DNA of 64,000 nt, taken from Flaccisagitta enflata (taxonomy: Eukaryota; Chaetognatha; Sagittoidea; Aphragmophora). The first letter of the stretch is position 1; each line of letters starts with the position of its first letter. The translations under genes were made by a program, and so were the position numbers. Under the pieces are notes generated by a model. It saw only the letters and a program-made list of their open reading frames with translations. It was not told the origin of the DNA and did no database searches. The DNA is taken from contig OZ231128.1 of NCBI GenBank assembly GCA_965153355.1, positions 23,498,001-23,562,000 on the forward strand, read 5' to 3'. This document shows, piece after piece, positions 37,587 through 50,529 of the stretch.

Positions 37587-37711
37587 TAGGCCGGATTTTA
37601 AGCTAATCTAATTTAAAGGGACTGGGCTCTGCCTACTGAGCAGGAACAGTGCTTAATATGGCCACTCAGGCATTTGGACACAACTCACAAAACCAGTGGC
37701 AGTGGCGCTAA

Positions 37712-39317
37712 ACACACATCTCTGGATACCCCCCCAAAGAAAATCAAAATACCCATTTTTTCTGACTGTGTTATTTGTCTTCAGGAACATGTGGGCTACT
37801 AAAAAAAACAAAAAACAAAAAAATTCATCTGAAATTTTTTCATTTACATCACTTTTTAGGCAAAAAAAGGGTATTTTTTGTATTTTTTTAGCATGAAATT
37901 GTATATACAACTTTAAAATCTCAAAAAACACCGTAAATGTGTGGCATTAGCTAGAATATATATGTTTTAACCATTATCAAAAGGTTTTTTTGGAATATCC
38001 CAAAGATAAGAGCATAAAAAAGTCAAAAAATGGCAAAATATTGTTTTTTTTAGTATTTTTACGTCCTAATTTGTTAATACAGCATAAAAGCTCCTGAAAA
38101 ATCCTAGAAATGTGTGGCAATAGCTAAAATTTACATGTTTTAACCCTTATCAAAAAGTTTTTTTGGGAAATCTCAAAAATAAGAGTATAAAAAAAGCAAA
38201 AAACAGCAAAACATAGCTTTTTTCAGTATTTTTAAGTCTTAATTTGTTTATACCATATAAAAACTGCTGAAAAATCCTAGAAATGTATAGCAACAGCTAG
38301 AATATACATGTTCTTACCTTTAAAAAAAAAAATTTTGGATATCATAAAGATATGAATATAAAAAAACTAAAAAACAGCAAAATATCGTTTTTTTTCAGTA
38401 TTTTCACGTTCCAATTTGTTCATACAGCATAACAACTTTTGAAAAAGCCTGGAAACGTGTAGTAGTAGTCTAAGTATAACTATTTTCACCCTGAACAACT
38501 AGTCATTCACAATAATTTTGTGTTTTGAGCCTTAAAATAGCTTATAACACTAATATTTTGCTATTTTTAAGCTATCTTAACGCTTAAAACACAAAACTAT
38601 TATGATTGACTAGTTGTTCAGGGTGAAAATAGTTATACTCAGACTACTATAATACATTTCCAGGACTTTTCAGGAGTTGCTATGCTGCATGGACATATTA
38701 AGACGAAAAAATCCTGAAAAAAATGATATTTTGCCGTTTTTTGTTTTTTTTTATGCTTTTGTTTTTAAGATATCCTAAAAAAACTTTTTGAAAAAAGTAA
38801 AAACAAGTATATTATAGCTGTTGCTATACATTTCTAGGATTTTTCAGCAGTTTTTATACGATATACACAAATTAAGACTTAAAAATACTGAAAAAAGCTA
38901 TGTTGTGCTGTTTTTTGCTTTTTTTATACTCTTATTTTGGAGATTTCCCAAAAAAACTTTTTGATAAGGGTTAAAACATGTATATGTTAGCTATTGCCAC
39001 ACATTTCTAGGATTTTTCAGGAGCTTTTATGCTGTATTAACAAATTAGGACGTAAATACTAAAAAAATTGATGTTTTGCCATTTTTTTACTTTTTTATGC
39101 TCTCATCTTTGAGATATTCCATAAAAACTTTTTGATAATGGTGAAAACATATATATTCTAGCTAATGCCACACATTTACGGTGTTTTTTAAGATTTTCAA
39201 ATCTGTACATTTGTTTTTTGTTTTTTTTAGTAGCCCACATGTTCCTGAAGACAAATTTCATAGTCAGAAGAAATGGGTATTTTGATTTTCTTTGGGGGGG
39301 TATCCAGAGATGTGTGT
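37712..39317. mobile_element. 1.6-kb palindrome built from about 173-bp tandem units
   Basis: The ends ACACACATCTCTGGATACC and its inverse at 39299-39317. Each arm has about four tandem units: TGTGTGGC-type landmarks fall at 37938, 38111, 38284 and 38456, 172-173 bp apart. Units share TTTTTGGGAAATCTC, CAGTATTTTTAAGTCTTAAT and AAAAATCCTAGAAATG. The same units run inverted in the right arm. The centre near 38515-38580 carries AACACAAAACTATTATGA and its inverse. No coding frame. Confidence 0.88.
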
Positions 39318-39617
39318 AAAATCAAATGAAAAAGAAAATAAAAATGACATTTTTGCGCTCTTTTAGAATTTAGATGTAAATGACAATATAGGGATGTTAG
39401 TATAGGTCGTTCTATATTGTATCAATAAAATGACAGAGAGATAGACCAACAAACAAACATTCGTCATGCTCTCTACCTTCATTAAGTTACATGGCTTAGG
39501 ACAGCACACCGTGCAAATTTGCTTTTTCTTTTGGTTATATCATAGCAATTCATACATGTATTAACAGCATAATTTTGTCTGATTTGTATGCAGCATTTTG
39601 TCTACCTATTCTTCTAT
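39318..39617. other. No gene recognised
   Basis: 300 bp of AT-rich sequence with no repeat or frame of note. Confidence 0.4.
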
Positions 39618-39952
<335 letters not shown>

Positions 39953-40100
39953 TTGCCTCCTTTCTTTTCCTCCTTTTCCTCGTTTATTTGATGACGATAT
40001 AAATGATCTCTTTACATGAGCGAAACAACATTTTTTTCGAGTTCGCTCTTTTGCTTTTTCTCTCTCTTTGGTTCTGTAGATGCATTTTTGGATATCATAT

Positions 40101-40833
<733 letters not shown>

Positions 40834-41084
40834 GAAAGCGGCCCGATGACCGATGCTTTCACATGTGGGGAAATTTCTCTTTCTCTTTTTTTTCTCCTCA
40901 TGGCCCACAATTTCAACCTGGAGGCCCAAATTCCAGGTTCATGGGCGAAATTAATTCCTTAGGCTATGAAACGCTCCATGATTCCCAATGAGCTTAACCA
41001 TAGGTCACCGGTTTCTTCGAAGCCGCTACCTCTCTCACCATCTCATCTCTACATATAATAAGCTAAGGGCATTGGGTACCGTTG
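40834..41084 (+). mobile_element. Bow-tie element type 1, old and shrunken
   Basis: GAAAGCGGCCCGATGACCGA with TGCTTTCACA (left arm), three or four weak core units, CATAGGTCACCGGTTTCTTC with GAAGCCGCTACC (right arm), and tail GGGCATTGGGTACCGTTGAC. Confidence 0.65.
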
Positions 41085-41352
41085 ACTACTGTGATCGAAT
41101 TTTGGCAGATTACAGCCAAATTTGGAACTGTTAAGTCTCGCTGTGATGGATTTCAAGTGAAGCTCAGTTAAATCCAAACTCTCATGGATTTCAAAGGACC
41201 AACAAAGGTCATCTGTTATAGATGGGATTCTGCTAGAGCTATTGTGATAAATAAAAATGAAATAAAGAATATAAAAAAACTGGCAGAAGGGACAAAGATT
41301 GAGCATCTGTCACAGCCGATTCCTATAAAAAATGGGTTTGATGGAGTGGGGT

Positions 41353-41487
41353 TAGGGATGTAGAATCGGTCGATTTTCATGCCGCTTTCACCGCTTCCGC
41401 TTCCACTTCCACTTCCATTTTGCAGTTCAAATATTAGCAGCTATCCCACCCACCAAAACGGACGCGGTCAATTGCTTCCACATCCCA
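41353..41487. mobile_element. hAT-like MITE, copy 1
   Basis: The ends TAGGGATGTAGAATCGGTCG and GGTCAATTGCTTCCACATCCCA form an inverted repeat around CTTCCGCTTCCACTTCCACT. The flanks GTGGGGTT and CTGGGGTT differ by one base, a likely 8-bp target duplication. The second copy is at 48994-49129. Confidence 0.68.
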
Positions 41488-41594
41488 CTGGGGTTCAACT
41501 GTAGCATATTTGACATGTTGAATTCATTTCCAGCGACAAAGATGTTACCCTTTAGTTTTTTTTTTCATGTCTGACTGGTGGTCCTTCAGTCACA

Positions 41595-42011
41595 TTTTTA
41601 GTCGCGTGCACGCGACTCTAAACCTTGCTCTGTCGGTCCGTCCGTCCTTTGGTCCATCCGTCCGTAACATTTTTAAATTCCTAAAGTTTTTTTTAACGTT
41701 TTTTAATGTTTTTTAACATTTTTAACATTTTTTAACATTTCTTAACATTATTTGACATTATTTGACATTTTTTAACATTCTTTAACATTTTACCTTTTTT
41801 AACCTTTTTAACATTTTTTAACATTTTGTAGCATTATTTAACATTTTTTAAACATTTTTAACATCTTAACATGTTTTTGCTCTTTTGTTTGTCATTTCCA
41901 GACGCACGCGACTGTTGCCCTCTTGGGCTTGTTTAATTGTGAGCGGTTTTTCGCATTGCTGTCTCTGCCCAACAGTCCGCGACTGTGGTGCCGTGTTTCC
42001 GGCTTTGTTTA
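41595..42011 (-). mobile_element. Hairpin-end element, code 1, long form, plus an extra head
   Basis: In +: TTTTTAGTCGCGTGCACGCG hairpin, CTCTAAACCTTGC, GTCC tract, array of AACATTTTTT units, GTTTGTCATTTCCAGACGCA, CGCGACTGTTGCCCTCTTGG and GCTTGTTT ending at 41934. Directly after it a second head end (GCCCAACAGTCCGCGACTGT, GCCGTGTTTCCGGCTTTGTT) runs to 42011, suggesting tandem or nested copies. Confidence 0.78.
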
Positions 42012-42110
42012 AAAGAGCAGGAAATCAAAGTACACAGTGGCTACCAGCAATGTCAGCACGCAGTTTGATTGATTGGCTTCCAAATTCCTATGACTTTTTA
42101 GTGGTAAAAA

Positions 42111-42300
42111 AACAAGGCCGGATACACGGCTACCCCAGTCGCGTGCGGGTGGGCAGGGGCCATATTTGAGGTCATTGGAGCATTTGGGCAGGAGCGGTAT
42201 AGCCGAAAAAGTAAAGTGTGACGGACGGATGGACGGACCGACGGACCAATGGACGGACCGACAAAGCGGGGTGTAGAGTCGCGTAGCACGCGACTAAAAA
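42111..42300 (+). mobile_element. Hairpin-end element, code 1, short form, intact reference copy
   Basis: AACAAGGCCGGATACACGGC, TACCCCAGTCGCGTGCGGGT, GGGCAGGGGCCATATTTGAG, GCATTTGGGCAGGAGCGG, GACGGACC tract, AAAGCGGGGTGTAGAG and hairpin GTCGCGTAGCACGCGAC followed by TAAAAA. 190 bp; all family landmarks present. The complement of the right stem equals the head motif AGTCGCGTGC at all ten positions. Confidence 0.88.
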
Positions 42301-42656
42301 AGGACAATACATAATTCAATTCATACTTGTGTTTATACAGACCAGAGTGAATTGGCCATCGAGAAAAATAGCTTCAAGCATTAAGTTGATGCGTTCTTGG
42401 TAGTGGTTGAAAAGTAATGGTAGTGATGGTTAAATTGTGGTTTTGGTAGTGGTGATGGTTGTGGTGGTGGCGTTGAGGCAGTGTACCTAGGAGGGAGGCA
42501 GATGAAATATGGAGTGGAAGTGATTTACACGGACAAAGATGGAAGTAAGTAGAGAGGAGGATAAGTGTAAAAGACCGTTAAATGGAAAGAGATAAATATC
42601 AAAAAGAAATATTGAAGTGGGAAAAAAGTGAGGAGGAGGAAACTAGTTAACAGATT

Positions 42657-43892
<1,236 letters not shown>

Positions 43893-45572
43893 ACTCAGAG
43901 ATATTCCGTGGCGTTCCTTTATAACGTATTAAACCGCAAAAAATCGTTTCAAAAATGCAAAAAAGAGGATTGTTGTAACAAAAATTATGAATTTTTGTCA
44001 CAAAAATGCTTCAAAAAGCCGTTTTGAAACGGGCGTTCTTATGCAGTTTTAAAACGAGCTTATATTGTCGTTTCAAAACCGCAAGTATGCGCAAATTTTG
44101 AAACGAATTTTGAGGCATAGTTGCCGTTTCAAAACTTTGCAATTCTAAAGTTTTAAAACCATGATATATTTGCGTTTCAAAACGCTTTAAAACAGCGCTA
44201 AAGTTACAGCCAGCAAGAGAAAAAATCTATTTATCTTTGTAATCTTATCACCTTTTTTACCGTTTTGAAAACGCAAAAAATTGAAGTATTGAAACTATGA
44301 AAAAATGTGTTTAAAAATTGAAACATGGTTATATGCTAGATGGAACAATTTCCCTAACTTTACCCAAACTGAAATGAATGGAAGAGGGCCCCGTTAGCCG
44401 TCACTGACTGGCTAATACGCGCGCCACTCTTGGTTTTCCATAAAACTGAATCTGAAAGACATCCTTTTGGCCAGGTTGATGACCTATGCTTTCATACATA
44501 TGGGGAATTTTCTCCTCCTCCTTCTTCTTCTCCTTCGTATCCCCCTTCCCAAGGCCCATATCCCAGCCTTGAGGCTTTTATCCCAGCCTCAAGGCATAAA
44601 TCCCAGACGTGAGGCCCAAATTCCAACCTCACGGCCCAAATCCCAACCCCAAGGCCCAAATTTCAGCCTCAAGGGATTTGGGCCTTGAGACTGGGATTTT
44701 GACCTCGTGGCTGAGATATGGGCCTCGAGGCTGAAATATGGGCCTAGATATGGGTGCGGAGGAGGAGGAGGAGGAGGAGAAGAAATTCCCTATATGTGTG
44801 AAACTGAAAGCATAGGTCATCGACCTCTTTGGGTCCGCTGCCCTGCTCTCTCCCTCAACTACAATCACAACCATCTAATGCTTTTGCGACTATCTTATCT
44901 ACCCCAAAAGCAATCTGCTTACCAAAAATAGTCAATGTAAATGGTTATAGTCGCAAAAACATCAGATTGTCAGGGTCAGTGCCAGTGTCAGTGTCAGTTT
45001 GCAATTGAATTGTTGTTGAATTGTGACTCCATGTCACTTGTATTTTATGTGAATTTGCTAATGTGCAATGTTTTACTACTTTGAAGAACGTTACAAAAAG
45101 CTTATCTTTTTTTCAGTTTTGAAACTGCAAAAAATTGAAGTTTTGAAACTGCAAAAAATTGAATTTATGAAACGTTTTTACAAGTAACTTTTTTACAATT
45201 TCAAAACCGCAAAAAAAATGCTTATGGGGACGGCGATTTCATATTTCATAATTTTATTGCCACTGCCACTGCCATTTCTTCAGTTTTAAACAAAAAAAAA
45301 AAAAAACTGGCTAGAAGTGAGTAAGAAATGTTATTTTAGTCATGTTTTCAAAAGCCCTTTTTATGCAGTTTTGATACTCCCAATAAACGCGGTTTCAAAA
45401 CGGCAACTATGCCTGCGTTTTGAAACCCCAGATTACAACCACAAAAGGACGTTGTTGTATGCATAAATGGTTTTTTAGACGTTTTGAAACTGCTGCATAC
45501 TAGGAGTTTTGATACGTCGTTCCCCTATTTGGGACGATAATGCCATAATAACGCCAACGGAATAACTGGAGA
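43893..45572 (+). mobile_element. GTTTTGAAAC-rich inverted-end element, copy 1, with bow-tie insertion
   Basis: The ends CTCAGAGATATTCCGTGGCG and AACGCCAACGGAATAACTGG form an inverted repeat of about 20 bp. Both halves are studded with the 10-base palindrome GTTTTGAAAC or near variants (more than a dozen). A type-1 bow-tie element occupies 44473-44900. Flanking AGAAGTGGT..AGTATT sequence on both sides suggests a duplicated target. Copy 2 is at 59456-60873, inverted. No coding frame. Confidence 0.78.
44473..44900 (+). mobile_element. Bow-tie element type 1 with flipped core, nested
   Basis: Left arm is eroded (TTTTGGCCAGGTTGATGACC with TATGCTTTCATACA). Core units read CCCAGCCTCAAGGC up to about 44670 and GGGCCTTGAGACTGGG after it. 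Right arm GAAAGCATAGGTCATCGACC and TCCGCTGCCC, then tail ATGCTTTTGCGACTATCT. Confidence 0.72.
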
Positions 45573-45840
45573 CTCAGAAGTGGTCAGTATTAGGATAGGT
45601 ATATCTTCTTGATACGTGGCCATTCCGGGTCAGTGTGGGCCAGAGATACGGAGGAAGCATTATTCTCTAGGAATTGGGCAATGGGCAAGGACAGTGTTGC
45701 AAAAAACTGCTTGAAGACACCCAAAAAGCTTAAAGAAGAACAGGTTGATATGTGGATCAACGAGCAACCTAACCAACGATATGATGAGAACTAAACGAAA
45801 AAAAAAAAATGCGAAAGATGAAAAGATCATTGAATTAAAA

Positions 45841-46072
45841 AACAAGGCCGGATACACGGCTACCTTAGTCGCGTGCGGGTGGGCAGGGGCAGTATTTGAG
45901 TTACTAAAGCACTTGGGCAAGTGCAGTGAGGCCAAAGACCGCAAAAACATAAAAAAAGTAAAATGGGGACCGACCGACCGACCAACCAACTGACCAACCG
46001 ACCGACCGACCGACTGACCGACCGACGGACGGACAAAGCGGGGTGTAGTGTCGCGTAGCACGCGACTAAAAA
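45841..46072 (+). mobile_element. Hairpin-end element, code 1
   Basis: AACAAGGCCGGATACACGGC, TTAGTCGCGTGCGGGTGGGC, GGGGCAGTATTTGAG, a long GACC/AACC tract, AAAGCGGGGTGTAGTG and hairpin TCGCGTAGCACGCGAC with TAAAAA. Confidence 0.85.
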
Positions 46073-46797
46073 TGTAACGTCTGTAGAGGATAAGGTGGAA
46101 GAGGGATATGAGAGTTTGCCCGACCATCTGAGATTGTGTATAAAGTATTTTTATCCCTTGAAAGAGTGGGGAGAGACTAACACACACACACAAGCACAAA
46201 CACACACACACACTACACGTTAGAGCGGCGTTCAAGTATATAGAGTAACAAGAGAGCTTACCACTTGACTCACTTGACCAAAAAAAAAATACCCACCGAC
46301 TAACCGACCTTCATACCAAATTTTAGACTGCAGTCGCGTACACTGTATACTGTATACTGTCTGGAAAACGATAGTTATTGTTTATCTTTTTCTCGCGTTG
46401 AAACCCGTTTCTTTTTTGTGACTCAGATGATGGCAAGAAAAGGAAAAATAACGAACGCGTTTTATTGATTTATCCACCGGAGCACAACAAGATAATACGA
46501 CAAGATGTGCTTGAAGAGCAAGAAGAGAGCTCTCTCAAGTATCAAGTGCTTCGCGTATATATGTATCATGTTTGATGATATCCACTGATGCAGAATGTCA
46601 CAACAAGAATCGCTTCGAAGATCATAGAAGACCTTTGAAGTATCACGCGTTAATGCGATGGCTACATAACACCAGCTTTTATCTATCTGTCTATGGTTTT
46701 GTTGATCGGATAGAATGAAATTCTGTCGATGCAGTGTACAAGACGCTACGTTGGTCGATTTTTTTGGCTGGTCATAGGTCGTTTGCAAATCAACTGT
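46073..46797. other. No gene recognised
   Basis: Contains ACACACAC patches at 46178-46215 and a doubled TGTATACTGTATACTGT at 46344-46360. A 130-codon minus-strand frame (46462-46854) overlaps the next mobile element and has no motif or splice support; I do not call it a gene. Confidence 0.45.
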
Positions 46798-46917
46798 AAC
46801 AAGCCCAACTGGGCAACGATGCGTCCGGAGTGTGTCTCTGCGTGTATTGATCACGTCGCATAAATGGAGAGAGCAGATGGACGAACAGACGGACGAAACG
46901 ACAGACCCATCTAAAAA
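46798..46917 (+). mobile_element. Hairpin-end element, code 3, hairpin lost
   Basis: Head AACAAGCCCAACTGGGCAAC, code GATGCGTCC, GTGTCTCTGCGTGTATTGAT, GACGG tract, then ACCCATCTAAAAA. The right stem has been deleted but TAAAAA remains. Confidence 0.7.
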
Positions 46918-46980
46918 GCTGTGTCTCTAAGCAAGTCCTTCCAAAACGCCAATATCTGGATGACGCAGAAAAGAAAAAAA

Positions 46981-47155
46981 AACAAGGCCAACACCTCGTG
47001 CTTGCGGTCGTCAAGACAAAAAGACAAAATGTGCAATGACTTAAAATGACTAGAAACGACGTAAAACAGCGAAAAAAAGCTAAGCGTGACGGACCGACAG
47101 ACCGACCGACAGACGGACAGAGTGGGTCATACAGTCGCGTGCTCGCGACTAAAAA
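46981..47155 (+). mobile_element. Hairpin-end element, code 1, TGACTTA-type head
   Basis: Head AACAAGGCCAACACCTCGTG, degraded code GCTTGCGGTC, AATGACTTAAAATGACTAG, GACCGACAGACC, and hairpin GTCGCGTGCTCGCGAC with TAAAAA. Relative of 35929-36151. Here the head motif is damaged while the hairpin is intact. Confidence 0.72.
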
Positions 47156-47432
47156 AGCTAGCATAAGAGCTTCAATGAGATCAGGTCGGAAACGAAATTC
47201 CGCAACAACGCGTAGTCTGTTTTCTCGTATGACATTTGAAAGAAAACACATGTTCCTCATGTCAGGTAAAAACAAAAGGAAAAGCACAACGCGGAGTATT
47301 CTCAAAAGTCGAAACAGTTGACGTTTCAGCTTAAGCTGTTAAGCAAGATGTGCAAGTGCGTCACGAAGGAAATAGCTAGTAAACGTAATTTGCAATCAGA
47401 AATGCGTCATTCATGGAAAGAGTGAAAGAGAA

Positions 47433-48204
47433 TACCCTGTCTTCAGAAGCAACTGCAACCAGCAAAAGATGTATTGTGTGAAAAGTATCCACATCACACA
47501 TTTCGGATTTACTCTATCTAAAAGCATATTACTGACGGTTTTCTCATACAAAATTTCAGCACTCCAAGTGAAGTAGTTCAGGTTCTACATTGTTTTGAAA
47601 ATCATCAAAATTTACACTTAAAATGACGATTTTTATGAAAAATAATAGAGTTAAGTCTTTTAAATCCTATCAGAATTGAGTAGATATTGATTTGAAGTAG
47701 TTAAGTTGATCCCATTTTATGTTTTTATCATAAAAAAATCTTTTCCCTGTCCATTTGTGTATAATTATGAGATCTCAAACTGGTGAAAGAAAAATTTTCA
47801 GCAAGAAAAGTTGTTTGAACAAGAAAAATCATGGAAAAAACATGAAAAATTGTTACAAATGCTGCTTGAAATGTTTTTTTTCTTGAATCTCAAATAACCT
47901 CCCTCAAAAAATCTTCAATTTGAGACCAATCCCAGAGTTCTAGCTCAAAGCGTTTAGAAGTTATATAGATTTAAAGTGACAGACCCCCATCAATGTCTGA
48001 AATAAAAAAAACTATTTACCAAAAAATGGTTCATTGCTTCAAAGTAATGTAGAAGCTAAACTACTTGACCTAGAGTGCTGAAATTTTGCATGAAAAAACC
48101 GTCAGTAATATGCTATAAGACAGAGCAAATCTGAAATTTGTGGTGTATATAGTTTTCATACAATACATCTTTTGCTGGTTGCAGTTGCTTCTGAAGACAG
48201 GGTA
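47433..48204. mobile_element. TA-flanked palindromic element, CCCTGTCTTC ends
   Basis: TA, then CCCTGTCTTCAGAAGCAACT, and its inverse ending GACAGGG, then TA. About 50 bp of each end are nearly identical. Similarity continues inwards (AGCATATTACTGACGGTTTT, AGTGCTGAAATTTTGC) so most of the 768 bp is fold-back. The element at 54734-55495 has related ends. No coding frame. Confidence 0.82.
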
Positions 48205-48482
48205 CAAGTGACGCGGGGTAGCAATATCGTTGCGGACGGGTGGGCAGGGGCATCCAACACCCACTCACATGCACAAAAAGCATCTGAAACGCTCGTTTCC
48301 GCACTTTTGACTCGTGTTCACGTACTGACGGACCAACGGACGGACGGACGGACAGACGGACGGACGGACGGACGGACAGTCAAACAGATAGACAGACAGA
48401 CAGACAGATGGACATACAGATGGAGAGATGGACAGACGGACGGACAAAGCCTTGTATAGATTTGCGTGTCCGCAACTAAAAA
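48205..48482 (+). mobile_element. Hairpin-end element, code 2, reference copy
   Basis: ACAAGTGACGCGGGGTAGCA, ATATCGTTGCGGACGGGTGG, GCAGGGGCATCCAACACCC, a long GACGGACG tract, AAAGCCTTGTATAG and terminal hairpin TTTGCGTGTCCGCAAC with TAAAAA. The right stem GTCCGCAAC is the exact complement of the head motif GTTGCGGAC. It starts immediately at the TA of the preceding palindrome. Confidence 0.85.
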
Positions 48483-48948
48483 TAGACTAACACGAGTCAG
48501 ATGATCAGCATGGAACCAGAATAGACAAACAGGAATAGAGAAAGACAGTTACGATGACTAATGGTTAGACACGGAGAGATAAACAGTAAAAGAAAGATAA
48601 TCAAGGGGGCACAAGGACAGTGAAACAAGCAAAAACCGATTGTTACACGGTAAGCTCAACACAATTGAAGACAAACCGAAAGAGAGAGTGATGGTTAGAA
48701 TGACACACGGATTAGAGAAACAGAAAAGGACGGATTGTCATCAAGAAACTAGTCATCCAAGGATCGGACATGGTCAGTGGTCCCCTTGCTTTGCTTATTG
48801 CTGTTTCATGGTAGTGGGGTGGGAGCAAGACAGCGGCCCCAAAGGGTCGATGTCCTGTAGAATAGAGCGGTGAACCATTACAGCTGTCTGTCCGTGGCTG
48901 ATTTCAGGAGAGTTGAATCTTAGGCCTGGAGGATTAGTTTAGGATTTT

Positions 48949-49700
48949 AGCCATTACTATCTTGGAAATAGAAATCTTTACACTTGTTTTAACTAGGGAT
49001 GTGGAAGCGGTCGATTTTAGTACCGCTTCCACCGCTTCCGCTTCCGCTTCCGCTTCCATTTTGAAGTACAAATACTAGTAGCTATCCCATCCTCCAAAAT
49101 GGAAGCGGTCAATCGCTTCCACATCCCTAGTTTTAACTAATATCTCTGGTTACACTAGCTTGATCTTTAAAAAATTGGTGGCATAAATGAAGCCCTTCAA
49201 ATTTGCAAGCAGTCTACGCAAATTGCATCTCTTTAACTCAATGCGTTCAAAAGTTATTTAACTGAGAATGAAATATTTCAATTTCGCTTTTGCTATTTCT
49301 GCACAATTTTCAAATGATATCATTTCACTCATTATTGAATTACTTCTAAACGCATTGAGATAGACAGATGCAATTTGCGTAGACTGCTTGCAAATTTGAA
49401 GGGCTTCATTTATGTCACCAATTTTTCTATGACTTGTTGAGTCTCTTTGGAGCTTTAAGTCTAAATGTAGTAAAGAAAAAGGATCAAGAAAATGATGAGA
49501 ATGGTCTGGATGGTCATTACCCTAGAATACCTCAAAAAACTCTACAAAATCCTTCCCGGACAAATGGCGGGTGTGGTTCAGTCAAAAAGGCCTCACACTA
49601 AATATTGATGACTTTCTGATCAGTTTGTATCCATTTTCACATCAATAAATGAACTAATTTTCAATGTGTAAAGATTTCTATTTCCAAGATAGTAATGGCT
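48949..49700. mobile_element. Palindromic element inside the bow-tie, itself carrying a hAT-like MITE
   Basis: AGCCATTACTATCTTGGAAA and AGAAATCTTTACAC are inverted at the right end (GTGTAAAGATTTC ... AGTAATGGCT). Inner arms share CTTCAAATTTGCAAGCAGTC and AACGCATTGAG with the element at 15592-16188. The left arm is split by a MITE at 48994-49129. Confidence 0.82.
48994..49129. mobile_element. hAT-like MITE, copy 2, with perfect 8-bp target duplication
   Basis: TAGGGATGTGGAAGCGGTCG and its inverse CATCCCTA end are flanked on both sides by GTTTTAAC (48986-48993 and 49130-49137). The 136-bp element has TTCCGCTTCCGCTTCCGCTT in the middle. An 8-bp duplication with a TAGGGATG end is typical of hAT-derived MITEs. 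Copy 1 is at 41353. Confidence 0.82.
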
Positions 49701-50103
49701 AGTAGTTGGGATTTGGGTCATTAGGTTGGGGTTTGGGCCTGGATGCAGGGATTTTGTCTTACAGGCTAGGATTTGGGCCTAAATGCGGGGATTTGAGCCT
49801 TATGGCTGGGATTAGGGCCTTAAGGCTAGGTCTCTAGGATGGGATTTGGGCTATCCAATTGAGATTTGGGCCAGCAGGCTGGGATTTGGGTGAACACTGA
49901 ACAGGCTAGGATTTGCCCCTGATATTTGGGTCGGTTGACCCCTGTGTTCTACAGAACTTTGGCCTCTGGGGCTGCTACTCAAACAGGACAGACAAGGCAG
50001 GAAGTTCCTTTCAAGTAGAGAAAGAAGACAAGAATCATCGGCGTCACCTGAAACTTTGCCACACAACAGACTTTCAAGTCTGCCCGCTTCAGTTTAAAAG
50101 AAA

Positions 50104-50209
50104 AAAGGCCAAGTAGGCCAATAAGGTGCGCCATGTCGGACGAATGCGTTACCGACAGACAGACTAACGGACACCGCCGGTTATTTAGATGCTTTGGCGC
50201 ACCTAAAAA
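50104..50209 (+). mobile_element. Minimal hairpin-end element, code 5
   Basis: Head AAAGGCCAAGTAGGCCAATA, code AGGTGCGCCA, GACAGACAGAC, ACACCGCCGGTTATTTAG, and terminal GATGCTTTGGCGCACCTAAAAA in two adjacent parts. The right stem TGGCGCACCT is the exact complement of the head motif. Only about 106 bp, with a code seen nowhere else in the window. Confidence 0.72.
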
Positions 50210-50264
50210 CACGAATGTCAACCCGAAACAAAACAGCTTTCATGAAAGAAACAGATCGAAATAG

Positions 50265-50314
<50 letters not shown>

Positions 50315-50529
50315 TGAAGGGGAGGCGACCCAAACAAAAATAGGTCAAAATAACAAACAAAAAACAAGACTCAATTGTCGGGAAAGAAAGCGTTACATAT
50401 TCGAAAAGACGGCAAACCACTTGGTAAACCTCTACATGAAAGGCCCAAACAACATCCAACAAGCACAAACACAAGCAGTTTGTTTTGCTGCTTTTTTAGG
50501 TAGGCAGTTTTGATGCATGTGGTCACATC
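50210..50529. other. No gene recognised; short GA tract
   Basis: Contains (GA)n at 50267-50312. No supported frame. Confidence 0.45.

Larger units (their letters stand above)
48763..49981 (-). mobile_element. Type-2 bow-tie split by a nested palindrome
   Basis: GACATGGTCAGTGGTCCCCT (tail), GACAGCGGCCCCAAAGGGTC with TGTCCTGTAGAATAGAG (arm) and a few core units to 48948. After the insertion (48949-49700), GGATTTGGGCCTTAAGGCTAGG-like units continue, and the right arm CCCTGTGTTCTACAGAACTT with GGGGCTGCTACTC ends near 49981. Old and diverged. Confidence 0.6.

Noticed and set aside
42111-42300. Classical Helitron 3' end
   Set aside because: A hairpin followed by CTAA is present, but with no spacer between hairpin and CTRR and no clear 5' TC. 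I keep only a looser Helentron-like comparison.
46462-46854. 130-codon minus-strand frame as a gene
   Set aside because: Overlaps a code-3 hairpin-end element, shows no motif and has no splice signals.
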